From Coriobacteriales bacterium (lineage in GTDB: Bacteria > Actinomycetota > Coriobacteriia > Coriobacteriales > UBA8131): a stretch of DNA of 12,918 nt. The notes beneath the pieces were generated by a model, which had not been told where the DNA came from, did no database searches, and saw nothing but the letters and a program-made list of their open reading frames with translations. A program made the position numbers and the translations under genes. Where the stretch lies: contig JAIRXA010000177.1 in assembly GCA_031268525.1 (NCBI GenBank), positions 1 through 12,918 of the forward strand, given 5' to 3'. Of the stretch, positions 6,331 through 12,638 are shown in pieces (the stretch's first letter is position 1; the number at the start of each line of letters is the position of its first letter).

Positions 6331-6397
6331 TTTCAGAGCGACGATATTTTGGCTGGTAATCAAACAAAAGAGCTATTGCGGAGAAAGGGGTCAAGTC

Positions 6398-7438
6398 ATG
6401 TTGAGTCCGAAGGAGAACATGCGGCGCACCATCTTTGGAGGGGGAGAACCAGATCGGTTTGTCAACCAGTATGAGGCCTTGCGGATACTCTTCCATCCCT
6501 GGATGATCCACTCTGGGCCGCCCCTTACTCCCGGCAATGGCCCCGTGGTAAACGCTTGGGGAGTCACCAACGACTGGCCGGAAGGCACACCGGGACAGTT
6601 TCCCATTCATACCCCTGACAAGATCGTTTTAAAGGATATCGAGAACTGGCGTGACTACGTGAAGGCTCCGTCCCTGAAATTTGCCCAGGAGGAGTGGGAT
6701 CAGTTCAAGGCCGAATACGATGCGGTGGACCCCGATCAGGCCTATGTTGCGCCGATCATCGTTGCCGGACTCTTTGAGCAGACCCACCATCTCGGCGAGA
6801 TTGCCAACGCGCTGACCTACTACATCACCAACCCCGACGAAATGCACGAACTGCTCAAGTACCTCACCGAGTGGGAGCTGGAGCTGGCCGAAGGCCTCTG
6901 CACTCACCTCAAGCCAAACGCAATTTTCCACCATGACGACTGGGGCACCGAGATTTCCACCTTCCTGCGGCCAGAGATGTTCGCGGAGTTCTTTGTCGAG
7001 CCCTATAAACAGATATATAGCTACTATCATGATCACGGTGTGGAGCTTACCGTGCATCATTCCGACAGCTATGCCGCCACGCTCGTTCCCTATATGATCG
7101 AGATGGGTATCGATGTCTGGCAGGGTTGCATGGAGTCCAACGATGTTTTCGGTCTGCTGGATACGTACCGTGGGCAGATCGCCTTCATGGGCAATATCGA
7201 TAACAAGGATGTGGACTTCAGGGGATGGACGCAGGATGCCGCCCGTATTGCCGTAGAGCGCGCCTGTCCAGACACCAACACGCAGTCTTACATCCCCTGC
7301 ATCACCCAGGGAGGACCCGGCTCGGTCTTTCCCGGTACCTATGTCGCCCTGACCGAAGAGATCGACAAGCGCAGCGCCGAATTGTTTGGCGTGAAGGCAG
7401 ATGAGATCGAGCGCCTGCCCTTGCAGATACTCTTCTGA
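6398..7438 (+). CDS. Uroporphyrinogen decarboxylase (URO-D) family protein, methyltransferase-like
   Basis: A 346-residue cytoplasmic protein with the layout of the URO-D superfamily branch that contains MtaA/CmuA-type corrinoid-dependent methyltransferases. Evidence includes the N-terminal MLSPKENMRRTIFGG, the HHDDWGTE strand (178-185), the paired HHSDS (220-224) before a helix and MGIDVWQG (236-243), and MGNIDNKDV (264-272). These fit a TIM barrel with a metal- or substrate-binding His/Asp pair. True heme-pathway HemE proteins differ in the N-terminal substrate-binding segment, which is not seen here. ATG 6398 follows AAAGGGG (6384-6390) at seven bases; an upstream extension of the frame overlaps the promoter and is discounted. 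The gene has its own promoter and a strong hairpin behind it, so it is a single-gene transcript. No corrinoid-binding protein or activating enzyme is nearby, so the methyl donor and acceptor are unknown. Confidence 0.85.
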   Translation: MLSPKENMRRTIFGGGEPDRFVNQYEALRILFHPWMIHSGPPLTPGNGPVVNAWGVTNDWPEGTPGQFPIHTPDKIVLKDIENWRDYVKAPSLKFAQEEWDQFKAEYDAVDPDQAYVAPIIVAGLFEQTHHLGEIANALTYYITNPDEMHELLKYLTEWELELAEGLCTHLKPNAIFHHDDWGTEISTFLRPEMFAEFFVEPYKQIYSYYHDHGVELTVHHSDSYAATLVPYMIEMGIDVWQGCMESNDVFGLLDTYRGQIAFMGNIDNKDVDFRGWTQDAARIAVERACPDTNTQSYIPCITQGGPGSVFPGTYVALTEEIDKRSAELFGVKADEIERLPLQILF

Positions 7439-7502
7439 GACCGCTTGCGCCCGGCGGAACCTGTGGGTCTGCGGATCATGTAGACAAAATAGTCAGACCA
7501 GA

Positions 7503-7542
7503 TGAAGCTGACAGCGTCTCACTCGAAACGCTGTCAGCTTCA
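7503..7542 (+). terminator. Long hairpin downstream of the URO-D gene
   Basis: A 15-bp perfect stem: TGAAGCTGACAGCGT (7503-7517) with ACGCTGTCAGCTTCA (7528-7542), ten-base loop. It begins about 65 bases after the stop codon. The T-run after it is poor (GTTCGATT), so it may terminate weakly or protect the 3' end. Confidence 0.65.
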
Positions 7543-7642
7543 GTTCGATTAAGCTCTACTGCCTGTCCCCTCTCACTCTGTCATCTCCGAAAACCGTCTC
7601 CTCTGCCTCACACTGTCCTGTCTTCACGCACCGATCTTAAAC

Positions 7643-7666
7643 TGTCAAAAGATACACCTTTTGACA
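7643..7666. promoter_or_regulatory. Operator-like palindrome
   Basis: TGTCAAAAG (7643-7651) and CTTTTGACA (7658-7666) are perfect inverted copies separated by six bases. Length and symmetry suit a dimeric DNA-binding protein. It lies 67 bases upstream of a small ORF and the reductase remnant, so it may be the surviving control site of the broken gene. Confidence 0.6.
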
Positions 7667-7682
7667 CGCTCTCCCCTGCAGC

Positions 7683-7707
7683 ACTGACGCGCATTGTCGC
7701 GGTCAGT
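7683..7707 (+). promoter_or_regulatory. Hairpin between the operator and the small ORF
   Basis: ACTGACGCG pairs with CGC-(G)-GTCAGT, a nine-base-pair stem with one bulged G and a six-base loop (7683-7707). It lies 14 bases before the AGGAGGG ribosome site at 7721. It could be an attenuator-like leader structure or a second binding site. Confidence 0.45.
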
Positions 7708-7732
7708 TGGCAGAGGGAAAAGGAGGGCATTC

Positions 7733-7819
7733 ATGGTAGATTCCCTGGCTTGGGCATGTGACCCGGGCATGTCTGAAAACTGCCCCGTTTCCTATTTGCG
7801 AACCGTAGGTACAGGATAA
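7733..7819 (+). CDS. Small ORF (28 codons) with a near-perfect ribosome site
   Basis: ATG 7733 follows AAAAGGAGGG (7718-7727) at five bases, among the best Shine-Dalgarno matches in the window. The peptide starts MVDSLAWACDPG and has two Cys; it ends at TAA 7817-7819. It is not recognised. It could be a genuine small protein, or the first codons of the flavin reductase gene whose remnant begins 24 bases later, left in place when the rest was deleted. A GTCGCC-GAAA-GGCGGC hairpin (7822-7837) sits between the two. The second explanation seems a little more likely because the whole control region looks built for a larger gene. Confidence 0.4.
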   Translation: MVDSLAWACDPGMSENCPVSYLRTVGTG

Positions 7820-7842
7820 AAGTCGCCGAAAGGCGGCGATGA

Positions 7843-8081
7843 TTTCCACTTCAGCACCCCTGCTCGGCTCTTATTACCGAGAACGGCCGCGTTGTGGGCA
7901 TCAAGGCAGCCGGGCCGGATGGCGATGTGTACTACAAGGCAAACAAGGGCGTCATCCTCTGTGCCGGTGGCATCGGGATGATTCCACGTACGGCACCAGT
8001 TTGATCAACTCCTCATTCCTCGGCGGCCCCTCAGGCTGCTGGGGATTCGATTCTGGTCCAGGTACCCATCCTGTTCAATGA
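7843..8081 (+). pseudogene. Remnant of an FAD-dependent reductase gene
   Basis: From 7843 one frame reads HPCSALITENGRVVGIKA and then DVYYKANKGVILCAGGIGM, which is the characteristic strand of FAD_binding_2 reductases just before the conserved GG(F/I)G loop. The frame closes at TGA (8002-8004). A second frame continues with YGTSLINSSFLGGPSGCWG to a stop at 8079-8081, probably another piece of the same gene joined out of frame. The N-terminal FAD fold, most of the catalytic domain and the C-terminus are missing. An internal deletion plus a frameshift explains the arrangement. It abuts the 3' end of the LuxR-type gene on the other strand. Confidence 0.75.
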
Positions 8082-8089
8082 GTGTCAGC

Positions 8090-9676
8090 TCAATCAAAGG
8101 GGATGTTGTCGACTCGTTTGAGTAACTCCTGACGTGAGCGGATGCCCATCTTCTTGTAGATATGTTGGATATGGCTTTTGACGGTATTCTCCGAGATACA
8201 GAGAGCTTCTGCACTATTAGACACGCTGTGACCACGGAGTAGTAAGGCCAAGACATCCAACTCACGAGTCGATAGCGTAGGGTATTCACTGGCTAAGATC
8301 TGGCTACGGTAGTTTGCCAGCTCCATTTCACTCTCGAAGCTCCCGGTCAAAACATGCTCAACGCGCTTATGCTTCTGGGTCAGAACGCTGAAAATCAAAA
8401 AGATGACATACAGGATGATAGCGGCAACAATGGCAATGGCGCTGGAGTTCAGCCCCAGGTAGTGATAAATGGCGGCGCCAATGAAGATGCTGGGGATACC
8501 GGTAGCACCGGTCATCAACACGGCAAGTAAAGCCCGTAGCGGGTCGTAAGCTGCGGCAATCTCAGTCTGCGGATCATGCTGAAGAACCACGAAAACAAAA
8601 ATAATCTGACAGATAAGGGCAGCGGCTGCGTTGAGCGCTGATGCAAAGGCGCTACTGCTGTCGCCTCCTGACATGAACGGCAACATCAGGGTTGCTGTTG
8701 CCTGCACCAGAAAGCAAACGAAGATAAAAAACTCAAAGGCCAATATCCGCCTGACCAGGAAAAGGATAACGGCTACCAACAGATTGGTAATGATATTCAT
8801 GGTCAGAAAGTAAAAGAGGAACTGTTCGGAAGACAGAGCATCGGTCGCAAAGCCAGTGATGCAGGAGAACAGGGCTGAAAACAGAAGAGCAAATGAGCAG
8901 GTCAACAGATTCTTTCTGAAATTAACCCGCAAAACAACATCATCGATAGTGCGGCGCTCGTCGACCTTTTTATGCATCTTTGGGGCACTGTGCAAAAGAT
9001 AGACGATCGAGACACCGGTTGCAGCTGGGCAGAGAGCTATAACGGCAATAGTAACGGACTGCGGCATAAGATAGAGGATTGCCACTAAAAGCGCCATACA
9101 AAGCGCTACCAAAATGAAGGTAGTCAAAAGAACCGAACGGGTAAACCTGCTGAGCGAGGCATAGAAAGCCGGAGCCAAGCCCACAATACCAATGCCACAG
9201 GCAACACCACCGAGCCCCAACATCGTTATGTTCTCTGGAAAGCAGGTTATCAGTATTGATCCCACTATGCAAAATACCGTAAAGATCGCTACCACGGTAA
9301 ACGAATAGAGTTGTGTGGGACGTCGTAGCAGGCGTCCTAAGACCAATGCGATCAGCGCCGTCAAGGTCAAGGCCACCAGATACGTCAACCAAGGCAGATC
9401 GCGTCGCTCTGAAACAAAGAAGCCCAAAGGCAACTCGATAAGCGCAGAAGGCACGATTCTGAAAACAGCCTGTGACCAATAGAAAAAGCAAGCCACCTGA
9501 ATGATGGCAACTACCTGAACATGCCGGGTTTCCACTGCATGCTCAGGAGCAGCTTTTTGCTGCCGTGTTCTCCTCGTATCCACAGTATCAAGTATAAATC
9601 TGGAAGACACAGCTCTGCCTTCGAGGCGTCTATCAAAATGTGGATAAGGCTCATTATTTTCGGGTGATTTTGTCAT
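8090..9676 (-). CDS. LuxR-type regulator with an N-terminal multi-spanning membrane domain
   Basis: A 528-residue protein. After a polar N-terminus of about 50 residues, residues about 55-450 contain many hydrophobic spans, roughly twelve by eye, like an MFS-type fold. Residues 465-528 are a LuxR/GerE helix-turn-helix: LSTRELDVLALLLRG, then CISENTVKSHIQHIYKKMG. Membrane-fused LuxR proteins of this kind are abundant in Eggerthellaceae, usually beside flavin reductases, and are thought to sense a small molecule at the membrane and control the adjacent enzyme. It diverges from the Tat-FAD reductase at 9788, its probable target. ATG 9676 is preferred (GAAGG upstream). ATG 9739 is an in-frame alternative that would use up most of the divergent promoter and has no ribosome site. 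The open frame extends to 11164 only as an antisense artefact. Confidence 0.9.
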   Translation of the reverse strand: MTKSPENNEPYPHFDRRLEGRAVSSRFILDTVDTRRTRQQKAAPEHAVETRHVQVVAIIQVACFFYWSQAVFRIVPSALIELPLGFFVSERRDLPWLTYLVALTLTALIALVLGRLLRRPTQLYSFTVVAIFTVFCIVGSILITCFPENITMLGLGGVACGIGIVGLAPAFYASLSRFTRSVLLTTFILVALCMALLVAILYLMPQSVTIAVIALCPAATGVSIVYLLHSAPKMHKKVDERRTIDDVVLRVNFRKNLLTCSFALLFSALFSCITGFATDALSSEQFLFYFLTMNIITNLLVAVILFLVRRILAFEFFIFVCFLVQATATLMLPFMSGGDSSSAFASALNAAAALICQIIFVFVVLQHDPQTEIAAAYDPLRALLAVLMTGATGIPSIFIGAAIYHYLGLNSSAIAIVAAIILYVIFLIFSVLTQKHKRVEHVLTGSFESEMELANYRSQILASEYPTLSTRELDVLALLLRGHSVSNSAEALCISENTVKSHIQHIYKKMGIRSRQELLKRVDNIPFD

Positions 9677-9703
9677 TGAGGGAACCTTCACCCGGATTAA
9701 AGC

Positions 9704-9725
9704 ACTGCGCAGTAGATCAGCTGAT
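9704..9725. promoter_or_regulatory. Twin 10-bp palindromes in the LuxR/reductase divergent region
   Basis: ACTGCGCAGT (9704-9713) and ATCAGCTGAT (9716-9725) are each perfect palindromes, two bases apart. A TATAAA sequence follows at 9727. They lie between the LuxR start (9676) and the reductase start (9788), the natural place for LuxR-type control. No full promoter could be assigned. Confidence 0.5.
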
Positions 9726-9787
9726 TTATAAACTGTCATTGCAGCGCGCCGGAGCCTGCAAATCAGGGTAGTGCGAAGGAGGACAGG

Positions 9788-11773
9788 GTGATAAAGATGA
9801 CACAAAAAAAGAGGACAACAGAAGAAGGCACGAAGAGGGTAGCGGAAGAAGGCACGGCGATGGACAGGCGCTCGTTTCTCAAGACCCTTGCTGTCGGTAC
9901 AGCTGGTGCTGCTGGCGTGGGCATGCTGAGCGCCTGTTCGCCCAATGCTGGCGACGGTACAAATGGTACGAATGATGAAATAGCTGGTGGCGGTGCGACG
10001 ACGGCGGATCAGCGTGGCTATTATTCCTGGTTGGGTGAGCCACCAGCCATCGACGACAGCCAGATCGCGTCGACGGTTGAAGTTGATGTCGTGGTCATGG
10101 GCGGTGGCAACGCGGGTGTCATGTGTGCCTGTGCTGCGGTCGAGGAAGGCTTGACGGTGGCCGTTATCGAAGCTCAGGGCAAGGATGACATCTACTACTA
10201 TGGTCTGCATGACATCGCCAATATCAACTCGCAGGTGGTCTTGAGCCATGGTGTTGAGGAGATCAAGAAGAGCGAGTTTCTGGCCGAATTCCAGAAGCGC
10301 ACGCTGGGCAAGACAAATCCGCGTATCGTCAAGAAGTTCATCGACAACTCTGGCCCGATGGTAGACTGGCTCTATGAGCGCATGCCTCAGGAGGTCAAAG
10401 ACACGCTGAAGGTCTACGATTGGGCCGATCGCGCCGACTACTGGGCGGTTGGTGGCGTGATCAATGGCTTCAGATGCTGGCCGGGCTATATCAACATCAA
10501 CTTCCAACTCACTGCCCCTGCGCTCATCGAGGAAGCCGAAGGTAAAGGCGCTGCATGGTACTGGAACCACACCGGCATCGTGCTGGTGACCGAGGAAGGC
10601 ACGTTTACTGACAATCAGGAGTTCACAGAGGACGGCATCGAGGTTTTCAAAGACGTTGAAATGCCGCAAACCAGAGTGCTGGGACTCGTAGCGCAGGATC
10701 CTGACGGCAACTACATCAAGTTCCTGGCAAAGAAGGGTGTTGCTCTCACCGGTGGCGATTACGGTGGCAACCCAGAGATGTACTACGCCATCCAAGACGA
10801 GCAGCGCTGGCTCTTTGAGGCTCACGGCAAGGACACCAGCAATATGACCTGTAGCGGCTTTGGCCGCGATGGCAGTGGCATCAAGATGGGCATGTGGGCC
10901 GGCGGTAGCCTTGATCCCAATACCCGCGCGATGGTCTGGCCACAGGTGATGTTCTCCAGCGACCGCTTTGCCACCAATCTGCTCAGCTGGGCCGGCCAGC
11001 CGTTCATGATCATGGATCACGAGGGTAAGCGCTTCTGCAACGAGGTCACTCTTGGCGCCTACGCCTTGCTCTCGCAGGTAGAGCGGCGCAAGCCGGGGCT
11101 GCGTTACTACACCGTCTTTGACAGCAAGTATGCCAAGAACTTCTCGCTTAACCCACCGGAACACTTCGCGTTCAGCTTCACGGGCCCTTCATCCGGACAA
11201 GGTGGTGCTTCCGAAGAAGATATTCTGGCCAAGTGGCTGGCAGCTGGAGCGGCTGGTTACAATGCCAGCCAGGATACATCCAACAATTTGGAAGGACCCT
11301 CCGGCATACCCGAGGAAGCCACACCGACCAGCGGCGTCGAGGCTACCTGTAGTTGGGGCGCTAACAGTCTGGATGAGCTTCTGGACTACATGGGCATGGA
11401 CGCGACTACAAAGGCTACGGCTCTGGCTGAGATCGACACGTGGAACAGGTATTGTGAGCAGGGCGAGGATGAAGACTTTGGCCGCGATCCCAATTTTCTG
11501 GTCAGTATCACCGATCCGCCCTTCTACGGCTTCTTCCGCATCGATGAGACGCCGGAGCTTGGTACCGTCTGTCTCAACGGTCTGAATACCGACGATTATC
11601 AGCGCGTATTAGATAAAAACTACAACCCCATCGTCGGCCTTTACGCCAGCGGCAATAACAGTGGCGGTCGTTTTGCCATACAGTACACCACCCCAATGTC
11701 CGGCCTGACCTTGGGCATGGCCTTAACGCTTGGCCGAGTGCTGGGTCAGCAGATCGCTCAAGGAGAGATCTAA
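9788..11773 (+). CDS. Tat-exported lipoprotein FAD-dependent reductase (FAD_binding_2, no FMN domain)
   Basis: A 661-residue flavoenzyme. MDRRSFLK (25-32) is a twin-arginine motif and LSAC (47-50) a lipobox, so it is probably exported folded and anchored outside the membrane. VVVMGGGNAG (101-110) is the FAD dinucleotide motif; ALTGGDYGGNPEM and the C-terminal IVGLYASGNNSGG are family hallmarks of fumarate reductase/ketosteroid-dehydrogenase-type proteins. Unlike the enzyme at 4087 there is no FMN-attachment domain, so electrons must come from a separate carrier. GTG 9788 is chosen because AAGGAGG (9776-9782) is correctly spaced, while the ATG at 9797 is too far. The 24 polar residues before the Tat motif are an unusual N-terminal extension. 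It is divergent from the LuxR-type gene, which probably controls it. Substrate unknown. Confidence 0.9.
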   Translation: MIKMTQKKRTTEEGTKRVAEEGTAMDRRSFLKTLAVGTAGAAGVGMLSACSPNAGDGTNGTNDEIAGGGATTADQRGYYSWLGEPPAIDDSQIASTVEVDVVVMGGGNAGVMCACAAVEEGLTVAVIEAQGKDDIYYYGLHDIANINSQVVLSHGVEEIKKSEFLAEFQKRTLGKTNPRIVKKFIDNSGPMVDWLYERMPQEVKDTLKVYDWADRADYWAVGGVINGFRCWPGYININFQLTAPALIEEAEGKGAAWYWNHTGIVLVTEEGTFTDNQEFTEDGIEVFKDVEMPQTRVLGLVAQDPDGNYIKFLAKKGVALTGGDYGGNPEMYYAIQDEQRWLFEAHGKDTSNMTCSGFGRDGSGIKMGMWAGGSLDPNTRAMVWPQVMFSSDRFATNLLSWAGQPFMIMDHEGKRFCNEVTLGAYALLSQVERRKPGLRYYTVFDSKYAKNFSLNPPEHFAFSFTGPSSGQGGASEEDILAKWLAAGAAGYNASQDTSNNLEGPSGIPEEATPTSGVEATCSWGANSLDELLDYMGMDATTKATALAEIDTWNRYCEQGEDEDFGRDPNFLVSITDPPFYGFFRIDETPELGTVCLNGLNTDDYQRVLDKNYNPIVGLYASGNNSGGRFAIQYTTPMSGLTLGMALTLGRVLGQQIAQGEI

Positions 11774-11781
11774 AGAGTAGC

Positions 11782-11825
11782 GATCACCTCTCAACATTGC
11801 TACTGCCTGAAAATGTGAGAGGATC
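11782..11825 (+). other. Imperfect hairpin just after the FAD reductase gene
   Basis: GATC-A-CCTCTCAACATT (11782-11798) pairs with AATGTGAGAGG-ATC (11812-11825), with single-base bulges and a 13-base loop. There is no T-run. It precedes the true terminator and may protect the 3' end. Confidence 0.45.
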
Positions 11826-11851
11826 TTAACAGCCGCGAGAGTTAAGCACAC

Positions 11852-11885
11852 AACAGGCAGACGACTCGATGGTCGTCTGCCTGTT
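11852..11885 (+). terminator. Rho-independent terminator of the FAD reductase gene
   Basis: A 14-bp perfect stem, AACAGGCAGACGAC (11852-11865) with GTCGTCTGCCTGTT (11872-11885), with a six-base loop and TTT starting at the stem end. With A-rich bases before it, it may also serve the opposite strand behind the GIY-YIG-like gene. Nothing else was seen up to 11985. Confidence 0.85.
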
Positions 11886-11985
11886 TAATTCTGATAATTA
11901 TACTCTCGGCTTCTTCTTTCGTGGCTTCGGCAGTGGTGTCACGGATTCGAGTGCGGTCACGACCGCTGTTGCCAATTGTGCATTG

Positions 11986-12354
11986 TCAGGCCTTTGCCCT
12001 TTTGTTGTATCCGGCCTCGTCGTATGGCTCAATCTCGTCAAGCCATAGCGACATCATCTCATCGAGCTGCTTTTTCCTCTCTGCCGGGGAGGCATCCTGC
12101 TCGACTTCTACCTGCTCCAGCACGGAATACTCGAAGGTATCGGAGCCATGCTTGTTCCAGTCCTCTTGGAGCTGCCCATTCGGGTGCCGCCCATCGTCAA
12201 GCATCATCCTCAGTGTCAACTCGCGGGATTTGAGGTTACTCGCAGATTCGATGAACAGCTTACCGCTTAACCTGTTACGAAGCTGATAGACGCCCATCGT
12301 AACTTTTTGCTGCTTGTACTGGTCGATGACCTGTTTCCTTGCTGCCTTGTCCAT
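11986..12354 (-). CDS. GIY-YIG-like family protein with degenerate active site
   Basis: A 122-residue protein matching the short GIY-YIG family found in Firmicutes and Actinobacteria. MGVYQLRNRLSGKLFIESASNLKSR (residues 20-44) lines up with the GIY...YIG core, but GIY reads GVY and the second motif reads FIE instead of YIG. A conserved Arg (in NLKSR) and the tail HPNGQLQEDW...FEYSVLEQVE remain. Loss of the second-motif Tyr and Gly suggests it may bind rather than cut nucleic acid; this is inference. ATG 12354 is the only good start. Two operator-like palindromes lie just upstream, implying tight control. It has no obvious partner gene in the window. Confidence 0.8.
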   Translation of the reverse strand: MDKAARKQVIDQYKQQKVTMGVYQLRNRLSGKLFIESASNLKSRELTLRMMLDDGRHPNGQLQEDWNKHGSDTFEYSVLEQVEVEQDASPAERKKQLDEMMSLWLDEIEPYDEAGYNKRAKA

Positions 12355-12378
12355 AGTCTGTACGTACCCTCGCCTTCA

Positions 12379-12404
12379 TGTAGGTAGCCTTTCGTTTACC
12401 TACA
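12379..12404. promoter_or_regulatory. Operator-like palindrome 1 upstream of the GIY-YIG-like gene
   Basis: TGTAGGTA (12379-12386) and TACCTACA (12397-12404) are exact inverted copies with a ten-base spacer, 25 bases upstream of the start codon. It could be a protein site or a leader hairpin. Confidence 0.5.
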
Positions 12405-12408
12405 CTGT

Positions 12409-12426
12409 AGTGACTGATCGGTCACT
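12409..12426. promoter_or_regulatory. Operator-like palindrome 2 (TetR-type symmetry)
   Basis: AGTGAC (12409-12414) and GTCACT (12421-12426) flank a TGATCG centre, giving an 18-bp near-perfect palindrome that resembles TetR/AcrR-type operators. It is five bases from palindrome 1. No TetR gene is in the window. Confidence 0.5.
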
Positions 12427-12513
12427 TGCCAAGGAAAATTGCAGGTCGAAAGTAGTTTTCTCGAGAGTAGTTTGTTCATTACCGGGCTGAGGCGCTCCTG
12501 TTGCACCGCTCCG

Positions 12514-12612
12514 CGCCAGCCCCGCTTCGCGTCGGCCCCGCTCCTCGCCAGTCCCGCTCCGCGTTCGCAACGCAGGCGGGACTGGCGGTTTCTAACGCAG
12601 GCGGGACTGGCG
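12514..12612. repeat. Cluster of GC-rich palindromic repeats
   Basis: The core GCGGGACTGGCG occurs twice in direct orientation within a 19-bp repeat, AACGCAGGCGGGACTGGCG (12569-12587 and 12594-12612, period 25). It also occurs inverted as CGCCAGTCCCGC (12546-12557), with a one-base variant at 12514-12525 and a partial copy near 12532. Copies 12546-12557 and 12576-12587 form a 12-bp stem containing an inner GCGTT-CGC-AACGC hairpin. It sits after the FAD reductase stop codon (minus strand) and before the GIY-YIG-like gene. It resembles REP-type intergenic palindromes. Confidence 0.7.
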
Positions 12613-12638
12613 ATTGGCAGCAATAAGCCCTAAGAGCT

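Noticed and set aside
6220..6384. 10-bp direct repeat ATTGCGGAGA (6220-6229 and 6375-6384) flanking the URO-D promoter
   Set aside because: Too short and isolated to support an insertion or binding-site claim.
6221..6397. N-terminal extension of the URO-D protein
   Set aside because: It would be translated across the promoter region and is not similar to any family N-terminus; the ribosome site is before 6398.
9740..11164. Minus-strand reading frame extending the LuxR gene to over 1000 codons
   Set aside because: The extra part is exactly antisense to the FAD reductase gene, has no domain, and the LuxR protein has a good internal start at 9676. Long antisense frames are common in GC-rich genes.
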